This document shows, one piece after another, positions 27,591 to 35,800 of a DNA stretch of 64,000 bases. The position numbers were made by a program, and so were the translations under genes. The notes under the pieces were generated by a model. The model was not told where the DNA came from. It searched no databases and saw only the letters and a list, made by a program, of their open reading frames with translations. The stretch comes from Geobacter sp. OR-1 (GTDB lineage: Bacteria > Desulfobacterota > Desulfuromonadia > Geobacterales > DSM-12255): contig NZ_BAZF01000002.1 in assembly GCF_000813145.1 (NCBI RefSeq), forward strand, positions 186,001 to 250,000. Reading direction: 5' to 3'. Every line of letters begins with the position of its first letter. The stretch's first letter is position 1.

Positions 27591-30500
27591 TTACACTTTG
27601 ACCAACTTAACCTTGGTGTCATAAAACGACACGCTCCCACCCACTTTGTCGATCATGCAGGTGTTTTTCAAATGTGGATCGATCCACATGGCGGCGTTGG
27701 CATGAATGCCGGCCGCACGACGTTTGTCACCTTTGATGACTTTACCGTCGATGGTCACGTCACCGGCGCCGGTGGCCCAGTGGCCATGTCCCAAGGTAAA
27801 GGTGATGACCCCGGGGCGGATGGTTTCGGTGACTTTCACTTTACCAATCATTGCTTTCTTGTTGCCGTTGCCCAGGTCCCATTCGCCCGACAGGTTGGTG
27901 GCCGAAACAACCTTGACCTTGTCACCGGTTTTTACCCCAAGCTTCTTGGCATCACTGGTGTGAATGACAATTTCGTTCTCAGGCAACAGGTTGGTCAGAT
28001 ACGGAGCGGAAATGGTGCGTGACTTGGTCATTCTTATGTCGCGCTGTGTAACCATCTGCAGATCATAACCTGCACTGAGTTCGGTCGGCTCTTTACCCAG
28101 AGTGTTGACGATCGGCGTGTAACGGGCCATGCCGTAGTACGGCTTGCCAGTGAACGCATCTTTACACTTGGCGGTTTTCTCCTGATACATGTTGATCAGC
28201 TTGCCATACTTGTTGGCGACATGGTCGCCCTTGTAGCTCTCTTCCTGGGTAGCGAAGCGACCGCCACGGTTGAGCACGGTCACTACCTTGGGCCAGGCCG
28301 CGCCAGCGATCTGCTTCCAGCGCTCAGCATCGAACACGTTCTTCGGCAGGTGTTGCCGGCTTTTCAGGAACAGATCGATTTCGGCCTGGCTGGCATCGGC
28401 CACCGGGTCTTTGCCGTCGGTGGCAATGTTAGCCACCATGCGGATATAGAGGTCATCGGGCCGGTTGAAGGCTTGGCCTTCGCCGAATCCCTTAGGGCCG
28501 AAGCCGGGAAGATTCAGCTTCTCGGCCAGGGCCAGCCAGACAGTCTCATAGGAGATCGGCTGCTGCTCGCCGAAAACGGTAACAATCTCATTCGGTGAGG
28601 CAATGACCGGCTGGCGCACCGGCTGCACCTTGACCGGCATATTAGGGTGGGAACCATGGAATTCCCAACGCTCCAGATAGTGAAGGTCGGGGAAGATATA
28701 GTCAGCATACATCGATGTGGAACCGACCAGGATGTCACTGGCGAAGTAGAGCGGCAGTTTATCCAGATTCTCCAGGGCATGGATGTTGGTCTGGCCGGCA
28801 GGTAGTGAGTAGGTCGGTGCGGCCATGTAGCTGAAGAGCACCTTGGTCTGGTACGGATAGGCGTCTTCGCACGAGGGAATGATTTCTTCATAGACATCTG
28901 ACGAAAGCGGCCACCAGTTACGCTTGGCCGGGTAGGATTCTTTCCCCTTGAACAGGGTCGATTCCTCAAACTTGGCGTCATGACGAATGATGGAGAGACC
29001 GAACGGTTTGCCCGCCTTGGGGGTAATCTTCTTGAAGCTGAACGGCTGCTTGTCGGTCTTGGTGCCATCGGTATTCCACGCAGACAGGGCGATCATGCCG
29101 CCGGCCCAGTCGAAGTTGCCAATCAACAGGTTCAGGTTCATCAGAGATGAGATGTTGTAGAAACCGTTGGTATGCTGGGCCGGTCCGCGGTGCATGTCCA
29201 CGCACGCCTTTTTGCCGTGGGAGGTGAACTCTTTGGCCACTGCCTCAATGGTAGCGGCATCGCTGCCGCAGATCTCGGCGTACTGAGCGATGTTTTTTTC
29301 CTGGGCTGCCTCCAGCATGAGCTGCAGACCGGACTTCACCTTTACCGGCTTCCCGTCCTTATCCTTCAGTTCAGCGGTGACGAACAGCTCGCCTTTGACC
29401 ACGTTTTTCTCGTCGTTGGGATCGAATGCTACCGGCTTGCCATCCACCATCGCCACCAAGTATTCGAAGTTGAACTCCTTGCCGTCCTTGTCCTTGCGTG
29501 TTTCTTTATCCTTTAAACCTATTTCCGAGGCACGCAGGAAGGCTCCCGGCATTCCCTTGTCATCCAGCTTCACCAGCCAGGCGCTGTTGGTCCAGGTGCT
29601 TTCCTTGTCGGTGGCAGCAGCTGCCTTGTTGGCATTGGCGAGGAATTTGGCGTCATAGCGCTTGTTTTCCAGAATCCAGCGGGTCATGCCCATAGCAAAG
29701 GCCGCATCGGTGCCAGGTTTGACCGGCACCCAGCGCTGGGCCTTGGCGGCCATCTTGGTGAAGCGGGGATCAATGACCGTGACCTTGAGCTTGCCGGAAG
29801 CAATTTGCGGCAGGGTCCGGGGGTTGCGGTTGGAGGGACCGTAATTGCCGTCGATCAGGTTGGCGCCGACAAAGATGACGTACTCGGAGTTGGCGGTGTC
29901 TGCCTGCCAGTAAAATTTCTGGCCATCCTTAAAGGTGTCGCCCACATACTGCTCGGAAAGCGCCTTGCAGGCAAAGTAGAGGGAGCCCTGACAGACGGTG
30001 GTGTGGCCATGGCCGTTGACCGTGCCGAAGATCTCGTAGAAGCGCTTGGAGAAGTCGGCGCGCCCCCCCTTCTTGCGGCCCCACATGTAGACGAACTGGT
30101 TGTTCTTTGGTCCGAAGTCGGGATGATCGGGATCAATCAGTTTGTCCAGGTTTGTGGCATGCTTGACCTTGAACTCGGCAATGGCCTTGGCCTTATCCTC
30201 CGGAGTTTTCTTCTTGCGGAGCGCAGCTACATCCTTGCCCATTTCATCATAGACCTTGGGGTCTGTTAGTGCATATAGCTCTTTCAGTCCGGTAACCTGA
30301 CGATTTTCTTCACCAGCTATATGCTTGAACAACAGGCCACCATTGACGATTTCGCTGATGGCCTGGTCAAAGGGTACCGTCTGCCACTTTCCATCGCCTC
30401 GCTTGCCGGCCCGCTTGAGGACCTTTCGGATACGATAAGGGTCGTAAGCACCCTGATGCCCGGACTGTCCCTTGGGGCAGATGGCGCCATCTACCTTGAC

Positions 30501-30836
30501 CGCTTTGTCCGTGGACTCGCTCATTGGAAGATGCGGGAACAGGGTGAAGGGGTTGTAGGGGTTGCCGTCGATTTTGACCGCCACACCCTGAAGAATCTTG
30601 ACCTTGATGCCGCAACCGGTGTTGCAGTTCAGGCATACGGTGTAGAGGGTATTTTCGGCTTTCATCAACTCATAGGCTTCGGCTTGTGTGATTTCACCGG
30701 CTTCTACTCTGGAGATCAGCATTCGGGCAAAATCCATCTGTGATGCAACCAGGGCACCGCAACCGGCCAAAGCCGATTTCTGAAGGAAGTCACGGCGGGA
30801 AATCCCCTTTTTATTGTTCTGGTCATTATTTTCCAT
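27591..30836 (-). CDS. Molybdopterin oxidoreductase, TtrA-family (tetrathionate/oxyanion reductase) catalytic subunit
   Basis: 1081 residues from the ATG at 30836 (RBS GGAGGTG). A Tat signal (SRRDFLQKSALAGCG) sends it folded to the periplasm. The [4Fe-4S] motif starts CLNCNTGCGIKV and closes at ICPKGQ. The likely Mo-coordinating Cys is in HTTVCQGSLYF. Layout and segments (GKRGDGKWQTVPFDQAISEI, NRGGRFATQEESY, FTGKPYYGMARY, TFTLGHGHW) match tetrathionate reductase TtrA and related selenate/arsenate-type enzymes. ArrA, ArxA and PhsA are shorter, and substrate cannot be read from sequence. It overlaps the stop of the Fe-S subunit gene; an arsenic-type operator controls the operon. Confidence 0.85.
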   Translation of the reverse strand: MENNDQNNKKGISRRDFLQKSALAGCGALVASQMDFARMLISRVEAGEITQAEAYELMKAENTLYTVCLNCNTGCGIKVKILQGVAVKIDGNPYNPFTLFPHLPMSESTDKAVKVDGAICPKGQSGHQGAYDPYRIRKVLKRAGKRGDGKWQTVPFDQAISEIVNGGLLFKHIAGEENRQVTGLKELYALTDPKVYDEMGKDVAALRKKKTPEDKAKAIAEFKVKHATNLDKLIDPDHPDFGPKNNQFVYMWGRKKGGRADFSKRFYEIFGTVNGHGHTTVCQGSLYFACKALSEQYVGDTFKDGQKFYWQADTANSEYVIFVGANLIDGNYGPSNRNPRTLPQIASGKLKVTVIDPRFTKMAAKAQRWVPVKPGTDAAFAMGMTRWILENKRYDAKFLANANKAAAATDKESTWTNSAWLVKLDDKGMPGAFLRASEIGLKDKETRKDKDGKEFNFEYLVAMVDGKPVAFDPNDEKNVVKGELFVTAELKDKDGKPVKVKSGLQLMLEAAQEKNIAQYAEICGSDAATIEAVAKEFTSHGKKACVDMHRGPAQHTNGFYNISSLMNLNLLIGNFDWAGGMIALSAWNTDGTKTDKQPFSFKKITPKAGKPFGLSIIRHDAKFEESTLFKGKESYPAKRNWWPLSSDVYEEIIPSCEDAYPYQTKVLFSYMAAPTYSLPAGQTNIHALENLDKLPLYFASDILVGSTSMYADYIFPDLHYLERWEFHGSHPNMPVKVQPVRQPVIASPNEIVTVFGEQQPISYETVWLALAEKLNLPGFGPKGFGEGQAFNRPDDLYIRMVANIATDGKDPVADASQAEIDLFLKSRQHLPKNVFDAERWKQIAGAAWPKVVTVLNRGGRFATQEESYKGDHVANKYGKLINMYQEKTAKCKDAFTGKPYYGMARYTPIVNTLGKEPTELSAGYDLQMVTQRDIRMTKSRTISAPYLTNLLPENEIVIHTSDAKKLGVKTGDKVKVVSATNLSGEWDLGNGNKKAMIGKVKVTETIRPGVITFTLGHGHWATGAGDVTIDGKVIKGDKRRAAGIHANAAMWIDPHLKNTCMIDKVGGSVSFYDTKVKLVKV

Positions 30837-31584
30837 AGAGCACCTCCAGCTTCTCATTGGCAATATAGTAAACCCGAGGCGCTGTTCCCTTGCCCGGCTT
30901 GAGGATCTGTATCTTGTTGGCTTTCTTCACTTGGGCAATCAGGCTCTGTGGATCGCTTTCATCGCCGAAATAACCGGCCCGGCAGATGCAGGTGCTGACG
31001 CACATGGGGAGCTGCCCTGCGGCCAGGCGATGCATGCAGAAATGACATTTACGGGCATTACCAATGGGGCTGTTGTCTTTGACGCGGGGGGTGGCCTGGC
31101 CATACTCGAAAGCCGGCATTGTCTCATACTTCATCAGTTCCGGCGTTCCTTCGGTATGGAATTTACCTTTATCAATGGTTCGCGCTGCATACGGGCAGGC
31201 CGGTACACATTTGCCGCAACCGATGCACTTTGCATAGTTGATAGGCACGATGCCTGCGCCGATCCCTTTGGTCTCTTTCCATGTTGCTCCATCAGGACCT
31301 TTCACCGGACAGGCCGACACGCAGGGAGGCTTGTCGCACTGCATACAGGGGCGGGAAATCCAGGTGCGAGATGGTGTGGGGTACGTTCCCTGCTCGTAAT
31401 CGAACACAGGACGGTACCAGAGGTCAGGCGGCAGTTTGTTTTCCGAGGCACAACCAACGGTACAGGCCCGGCACCCGGTGCAGCGGCGTGCGTCAATGAG
31501 CATTGCCCAACGGCGCTTGTCAGCAGGCTTTTTCAGGGCTCGCTCAAGGTCTTCCTGCATGGTAAGCAGAATATCTTTTTCCAT
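30826..31584 (-). CDS. Four-cluster [4Fe-4S] subunit of the reductase (TtrB/NrfC type)
   Basis: 252 residues. Four Cys groups are visible: CTGCRACTVGC, CMQCDKPPCVSACP, CIGCGKCVPACPYAA and CHFCMHRLAAGQLPMCVSTC. It is the electron-transfer partner of the Mo subunit and has no Tat signal of its own, so it would be co-exported with it. RBS GGAGG precedes the ATG. No gene for a NrfD/TtrC membrane anchor is present; the small cytochrome upstream may take its place as electron donor. Confidence 0.92.
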   Translation of the reverse strand: MEKDILLTMQEDLERALKKPADKRRWAMLIDARRCTGCRACTVGCASENKLPPDLWYRPVFDYEQGTYPTPSRTWISRPCMQCDKPPCVSACPVKGPDGATWKETKGIGAGIVPINYAKCIGCGKCVPACPYAARTIDKGKFHTEGTPELMKYETMPAFEYGQATPRVKDNSPIGNARKCHFCMHRLAAGQLPMCVSTCICRAGYFGDESDPQSLIAQVKKANKIQILKPGKGTAPRVYYIANEKLEVLYGK

Positions 31585-31593
31585 CGAATCCTC

Positions 31594-31893
31594 CTATTTT
31601 TTATGGCACTTAGCGCAGTCGCCTTTTACACCGAAAGCAGTCTTGCCATTATGGCAGGAGCCGCATGATTTCCCTTTCTGCATCTCTTTCATGGTGACCT
31701 TCTTGTGTTGTTTGACATTGGTATAGAGCTTATCGTGACACTGGGCGCATTCAACTCCCATTTCGCTCACATGTGCATCGTGACTAAACTGCACACCGCC
31801 CCCTTTGTTCTTTAAGGCAATGTCGCCGCCACCGACGACGGCCAGCGCCGGAGTTGCCGCCAGCAGCATGGTGATAACAATCAAATGTCTCAT
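31594..31893 (-). CDS. Small periplasmic three-haem cytochrome c (class III/c7-like)
   Basis: 99 residues from the ATG at 31893, preceded by GGAGGAGATC. A signal peptide (IVITMLLAATPALA) is followed by three haem-binding motifs, CAQCH, CGSCH and CAKCH, and extra His residues (FSHDAHVSEMG) for the sixth ligands. Very similar in size to the c7 cytochromes of Geobacter-type bacteria that shuttle electrons in the periplasm. It is the first gene of the reductase operon, 10 bases before the Fe-S gene, so it is the probable electron donor. Confidence 0.9.
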   Translation of the reverse strand: MRHLIVITMLLAATPALAVVGGGDIALKNKGGGVQFSHDAHVSEMGVECAQCHDKLYTNVKQHKKVTMKEMQKGKSCGSCHNGKTAFGVKGDCAKCHKK

Positions 31894-31926
31894 CACGATC
31901 TCCTCCATTGAGATAAATTTTGAAGC

Positions 31927-31954
31927 ATTATATCTGCATCTACGGATTTATCAA
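31927..31954 (-). promoter_or_regulatory. Promoter of reductase operon with operator in its spacer
   Basis: On the minus strand TTGATA (31949-31954), a 16-base spacer and TATAAT (31927-31932) form a near-consensus promoter, with its start about 27 bases before the cytochrome ATG. The operator AAATCCG-N6-CAGATAT (31930-31949) fills the spacer and so would block polymerase. The same layout is found at arsC and the gene at 43479. Confidence 0.75.
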
Positions 31955-31964
31955 GTAAGTTATC

Positions 31965-31993
31965 TTGACCTGATCTATGGACTGCTTTATAGT
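31965..31993 (+). promoter_or_regulatory. arsR promoter, nearly leaderless
   Basis: TTGACC (31965-31970), a 17-base spacer and TATAGT (31988-31993). The expected start is within a few bases of the arsR ATG at 32002, and no ribosome site is seen, so the message is probably leaderless. Confidence 0.6.
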
Positions 31994-32001
31994 TTCTTTT
32001 C

Positions 32002-32349
32002 ATGAAACATCTTGCCCAAACATTTAAAGCCCTGTCCGATCCGACCCGTCTACGAATCATTCTGTTACTTCAGGCGGAAGGTGAGTTGTGCGTCTGCGAC
32101 CTGATGGCCGTACTCAAACTACCGCAGTCAACGGTATCCCGACATCTGGCTTACCTCAAGCGGAGCTGCTGGGTTGATATCCGCCGTGAAGGGGTCTGGA
32201 TGCATTACACTCTCAGCAAAGAAAGCTGCGCTGTCTGCAATGAAATTCTGTTAACCCTCAAACAGCACACCGGCAATCTTCCCGAGGCAATATCTGACAA
32301 CAATTCAATGACTTCTTTATTGAAAAACAAACCCGAAGGCTGTTCATAA
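32002..32349 (+). CDS. arsR: ArsR family arsenite-responsive repressor
   Basis: 115 residues, winged helix. The metalloid-binding box ELCVCDLMAVL (CxC at about residues 30-32) begins the DNA-recognition region LPQSTVSRHLAYLKR. As(III) or Sb(III) binding to these Cys releases the DNA in this family. A further Cys pair (SCAVC) follows near residue 75. It is divergent from the oxyanion reductase operon and upstream of arsC. The operator shared by three promoters in this window is its most likely target; that link is inference. Confidence 0.93.
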   Translation: MKHLAQTFKALSDPTRLRIILLLQAEGELCVCDLMAVLKLPQSTVSRHLAYLKRSCWVDIRREGVWMHYTLSKESCAVCNEILLTLKQHTGNLPEAISDNNSMTSLLKNKPEGCS

Positions 32350-32371
32350 TTTTCTGCTGTTATTTTTCCGC

Positions 32372-32399
32372 TTGATATATCCGTAAATGCGGATATAAT
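32372..32399 (+). promoter_or_regulatory. arsC promoter with operator in its spacer
   Basis: TTGATA (32372-32377), 16-base spacer, TATAAT (32394-32399). The operator ATATCCG-N6-CGGATAT (32377-32396) is a perfect 7-6-7 palindrome lying in the spacer. The ATG of arsC follows at 32407 with no ribosome site, so the transcript is probably leaderless. Confidence 0.8.
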
Positions 32400-32406
32400 C
32401 TTTTCC

Positions 32407-32823
32407 ATGAAACAACGCATTCTTTTTCTCTGCACTCACAATTCCTGCCGCTCCCAGATGGCCGAAGGTCTGGTCAATTACTACCTAGGTGACCGCTTCC
32501 AGGCTTTCTCGGCAGGGACCGAGGCGACACAGGTCAACCCGCTGGCCATTCGGGTGTTGGCTGAACTCGGCATCGACATCACGCACCACTCTTCCAAAAT
32601 CCTTACCGAGTTTGACGGCCAACCATTCGACTATGTTATCACTCTCTGCGGCGACGCCAACGAAAAGTGTCCACTCTTTTTCGGCGGGGTGGAGCGCATC
32701 CATTTGGGCTTCTCCGATCCGTCCAGAGCTACTGGCAGCGACGAAGAGGTTTTGCAGGAGTTTCGTCGCGTGAGGGATGGAATCAAAACGAAGCTGCTGG
32801 ATTTTTTCAGCTCGGATAAATAA
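32407..32823 (+). CDS. arsC: Arsenate reductase, thioredoxin-coupled (low-MW phosphatase type)
   Basis: 138 residues, full length. The P-loop nucleophile is LCTHNSCRSQMAEG (Cys at about residue 9), and the shuttle Cys pair is in TLCGDANEKCPLF; DPSRATGSDEE is the phosphatase-like Asp loop. It reduces cytoplasmic arsenate to arsenite using thioredoxin, for export by Acr3. It has its own operator-controlled promoter and is followed 25 bases later by acr3. Confidence 0.95.
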   Translation: MKQRILFLCTHNSCRSQMAEGLVNYYLGDRFQAFSAGTEATQVNPLAIRVLAELGIDITHHSSKILTEFDGQPFDYVITLCGDANEKCPLFFGGVERIHLGFSDPSRATGSDEEVLQEFRRVRDGIKTKLLDFFSSDK

Positions 32824-32848
32824 TCCACTATTCAGGAGGCGCTTGACG

Positions 32849-33925
32849 ATGAGTGACAAGAAAATGAGTTTTTTCGACCGCTATCTAACTATTTGGGTAG
32901 CCATCTGCATGGTTGTCGGTGTGGCCTTAGGCAAGTTGATGCCTTCAGCCGTTGCTTCTTTGCGAGGGCTTGAATTTGGAGAGGGCTCTCAGATCAATAT
33001 CCCGATTGCCGTCCTGATCTGGCTGATGGTTTACCCGATGATGCTCAAGGTCGATTTCAGCTCGGTAGTTAATGCCGGGAAGAACCCGAAGGGGCTGTTC
33101 GTGACCCTGTTCATCAACTGGATCGTCAAGCCTTTCAGCATGGCTTTTTTCGGTTATGTATTCTTCCGAGTGGTATTCAGTTCATGGATTTCGCCAGCCG
33201 AGGCTGACCAGTACATCGCCGGTTCCATAATCCTGGCGGCTGCCCCCTGCACTGCCATGGTCTTTGTCTGGAGCTACCTGACCGACGGTGATCCCGGCTA
33301 CACTCTGGTGCAAGTCTCGGTGAATGACCTGCTGATGCTGGTTTTCTTTGCGCCAATCGTCAAATTCCTGGTCGCCGGCGCATCTAATCTCGTCGTTCCC
33401 TTTGGTGTACTCTTTACCTCGGTGCTGGTCTTTATCGTTATTCCACTGGTAGCCGGGGTCGTGACCCGCAGCCTACTCATAAAATCAAAGGGGGACGATT
33501 GGTTTACAGGCGTATTTCTTCCGAAACTCCACCCAATCGCGATTAGCGCTCTGCTGGCGACACTGGTTCTGATCTTCGCCTTCCAAGCCGACAACATAAC
33601 CGGTCGCCTTTTCCACGTGCTGCTTATTGCTGTACCGATCACCATACAGGTCTATTTCAACTCATCCTTCGCATATGGCCTGATGAAGTGGCTTAAACTC
33701 CCCTACAACATTGCAGCACCCGGAGCGCTCATCGGTGCCAGCAACTTCTTTGAACTGGCGGTTGCTGTAGCAATTACCCTGTTCGGACCGGAATCTGGCG
33801 CTGCCCTTGCCTGCGTGGTCGGGGTTCTGGTCGAAGTCCCGGTTATGCTTTCGGTCGTCACCATTTGCAATCGTACCCGTCACTGGTTCCCGCAACCAGC
33901 ATTCAAAGGAGGAAGCAATGTTTAA
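32849..33925 (+). CDS. acr3: Acr3 arsenite efflux permease
   Basis: 358 residues from the ATG at 32849, preceded by AGGAGGCG; the frame open from 32777 overlaps arsC. About ten membrane helices. Family motif segments: AAAPCTAMVFVWSYL with the conserved Cys of helix 4, DPGYTLVQVSVNDLLM, and LIGASNFFELAVAVAI near the end. It extrudes arsenite (and perhaps antimonite) driven by the proton motive force; ArsA encoded downstream may energise it. Its stop overlaps the following stress-protein gene. Confidence 0.95.
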   Translation: MSDKKMSFFDRYLTIWVAICMVVGVALGKLMPSAVASLRGLEFGEGSQINIPIAVLIWLMVYPMMLKVDFSSVVNAGKNPKGLFVTLFINWIVKPFSMAFFGYVFFRVVFSSWISPAEADQYIAGSIILAAAPCTAMVFVWSYLTDGDPGYTLVQVSVNDLLMLVFFAPIVKFLVAGASNLVVPFGVLFTSVLVFIVIPLVAGVVTRSLLIKSKGDDWFTGVFLPKLHPIAISALLATLVLIFAFQADNITGRLFHVLLIAVPITIQVYFNSSFAYGLMKWLKLPYNIAAPGALIGASNFFELAVAVAITLFGPESGAALACVVGVLVEVPVMLSVVTICNRTRHWFPQPAFKGGSNV

Positions 33926-34808
33926 GAGAGCCCTTATTTGTATGGAATTCGACTCCGACTTCTCGGAAGTTGGAACGTGCCTCAGCGGTCTACTTAATCT
34001 GGGTGTAAAGGAGTGTCTAGTTGTGCAGTTTCTTTCCTACAGCGAAGCTGTCAACGCCAGTTTCAGTTATTCAACTAACCACTTACAGAAAAACGTCGAG
34101 AAGATGAGGCTTGCGCTTGAAAAATCAGGATTCGCCGCCGAAGCGAAAACCCTTGCGGGAAGGTCACCACGAGAAGTCTATCGGCTGGCTCAGGAGTATG
34201 GTTGCGATCTTGTCGTTGTTGAGGGGCGTTATGACAGCCTTAGCGGCGAAATGCTGGCCGGCGGAATTGCCGGTTCAGTCATCCACAACCAGATCTTGCC
34301 GACACTGGTGCTGCGTGTTGAGGTTTCCGAAGAGCAAGGAACTCCGTGTGCGCGAATCAAGCTCTGCAACTTTACGGGTCATGCCCTTTTCCCTACCGAT
34401 TTTTCACAGAACGCCGATATTGCCTTTGCCGAACTTGAAAAGCTGGCTGAGCGCGGACTAAGTCGAGTAACACTGGTACATGTTATGGATAAGGTCAGGC
34501 TTGAACCCCACCTTAAAGACAGAATCGATGAGTTCAGAGCACTTGACCAGCAGCGCTTGGATTCACTTGAGCAGAGACTCCGTGAAAAGGGAGTAACCAC
34601 CGTTGATATTCAAATACGCTACGGCAACCCTACTGTTGAAATTCTTAATGCGGTGCGAGAAACAGATGCGGCATTGATTGTCATGGGAAGTCAGGGGCGT
34701 GGGTTTGTCAGCGAACTTTTCCTGGGGAGCATCAGCCACAACATTATCCGACAAAGTAAGACGCCGATACTACTCGTTCCGCTCCCTGACCACATAGCAA
34801 AGACCTGA
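33918..34808 (+). CDS. Tandem universal stress protein (two UspA domains)
   Basis: 296 residues from the ATG at 33918 after AAAGGAGGAAGC. Two Usp folds of about 145 residues each; the second shows the ATP-binding signature MGSQGRGFVSELFLGSISHN, while the first has a degraded one (VVEGRYDSLSGEMLAGGI). It is overlapped by the acr3 stop, so part of the arsenic operon. Usp proteins bind nucleotide and modulate stress survival; a specific arsenic role is not known. Confidence 0.88.
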   Translation: MFKRALICMEFDSDFSEVGTCLSGLLNLGVKECLVVQFLSYSEAVNASFSYSTNHLQKNVEKMRLALEKSGFAAEAKTLAGRSPREVYRLAQEYGCDLVVVEGRYDSLSGEMLAGGIAGSVIHNQILPTLVLRVEVSEEQGTPCARIKLCNFTGHALFPTDFSQNADIAFAELEKLAERGLSRVTLVHVMDKVRLEPHLKDRIDEFRALDQQRLDSLEQRLREKGVTTVDIQIRYGNPTVEILNAVRETDAALIVMGSQGRGFVSELFLGSISHNIIRQSKTPILLVPLPDHIAKT

Positions 34809-34826
34809 AAGACAGCGAGGCAAACT

Positions 34827-35744
34827 ATGTTCAAAAAGATCATGCTCTGTATTGACTTGTCTCCAGCATCCGAAAGCCTTGTCGGGTGCGTCAGCGAAAT
34901 GAAAAAGCTGGGGCTGGAGGAAGTAATCCTTATCCATGTGATCTACGTGGCGAATACCCCAGGTCTGGAAGTCATGCTCGAAGAGGAAGCCCGGCCTTTT
35001 CTGGAACGGCACAAGGCCTCGCTGGAAGCCCGCGGCTTCAAGGTTACGACGGAAATGCCATTCGGTCTTCCTGCCCATGCCCTTGCAGATGCCGCGGAGA
35101 AGCACGACGTTTCCCTGGTCGTAATAGGCTCTCACGGTCGCGGCATCATGGGCGAGGCTATTCTCGGAAGCGTCTCGACCAAACTGCTTCGCCTGACACG
35201 GCGCCCGGTTCTTCTTGTTCGCCTAGCCATTATGGATAACGAACGATGCCTCACCGTTTGTCGAAGTCTCTTCGATAACATTCTCTTCCCCACCGACTTC
35301 TCCGAGGGTGCGGAACGGGTAATTCCTTATCTCTGCAAGATCACTTCAGAAATGAAGTCGCCTGTTACTATCTTTCATGTGATTGCAGAAACTGAGATCG
35401 ATCCGGCCAAGAAGGAGCAGCGAGAGGATACCGAGCGTTTTCTGCTTGATGCGAAACGGCAACGGATTTTAAAGGGGTGCGGATCGGGTAATGCTTCTGA
35501 ACCTGCTTCGGGTGAAGTTACCGAAAATAGTTGCGAGAGCATACAAGGCATTTCAGTTGAACTCGCTTGGGGTAACCCCGGTCAGCAAATATGCACGAAA
35601 GCAATAGAAGGGATATTTTCCGTAGTCATCATGGGGAGCGGCGGCAAAGGGGTCACCAAAGAGTTTTTTCTAGGCAGCATAGCCAAAGAGGTAGCCCGCC
35701 ATGCCGACGTACCGGTGATATTCATACCGGAAGCATTGAAATAA
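34827..35744 (+). CDS. Tandem universal stress protein (two UspA domains)
   Basis: 305 residues. The first Usp domain has VVIGSHGRGIMGEAILGSVS and the second VIMGSGGKGVTKEFFLGSIA, both close to the ATP-binding G-x2-G-x9-G-S/T form. Starts 18 bases after the previous Usp gene with AGCGAGGC before the ATG. The two neighbours look like an old duplication. Role in arsenic stress is suggested only by position. Confidence 0.88.
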   Translation: MFKKIMLCIDLSPASESLVGCVSEMKKLGLEEVILIHVIYVANTPGLEVMLEEEARPFLERHKASLEARGFKVTTEMPFGLPAHALADAAEKHDVSLVVIGSHGRGIMGEAILGSVSTKLLRLTRRPVLLVRLAIMDNERCLTVCRSLFDNILFPTDFSEGAERVIPYLCKITSEMKSPVTIFHVIAETEIDPAKKEQREDTERFLLDAKRQRILKGCGSGNASEPASGEVTENSCESIQGISVELAWGNPGQQICTKAIEGIFSVVIMGSGGKGVTKEFFLGSIAKEVARHADVPVIFIPEALK

Positions 35745-35800
35745 CAAATCGAGCAGGATGCGATTCCGGATTGCCATGAGGTGACCACAAGGGGATTGCC

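Noticed and set aside
27591-30836. ArrA (arsenate respiratory reductase) or ArxA assignment
   Set aside because: Length (1081) and conserved segments fit the TtrA branch; ArrA and ArxA are shorter. Arsenate as a substrate is still possible.
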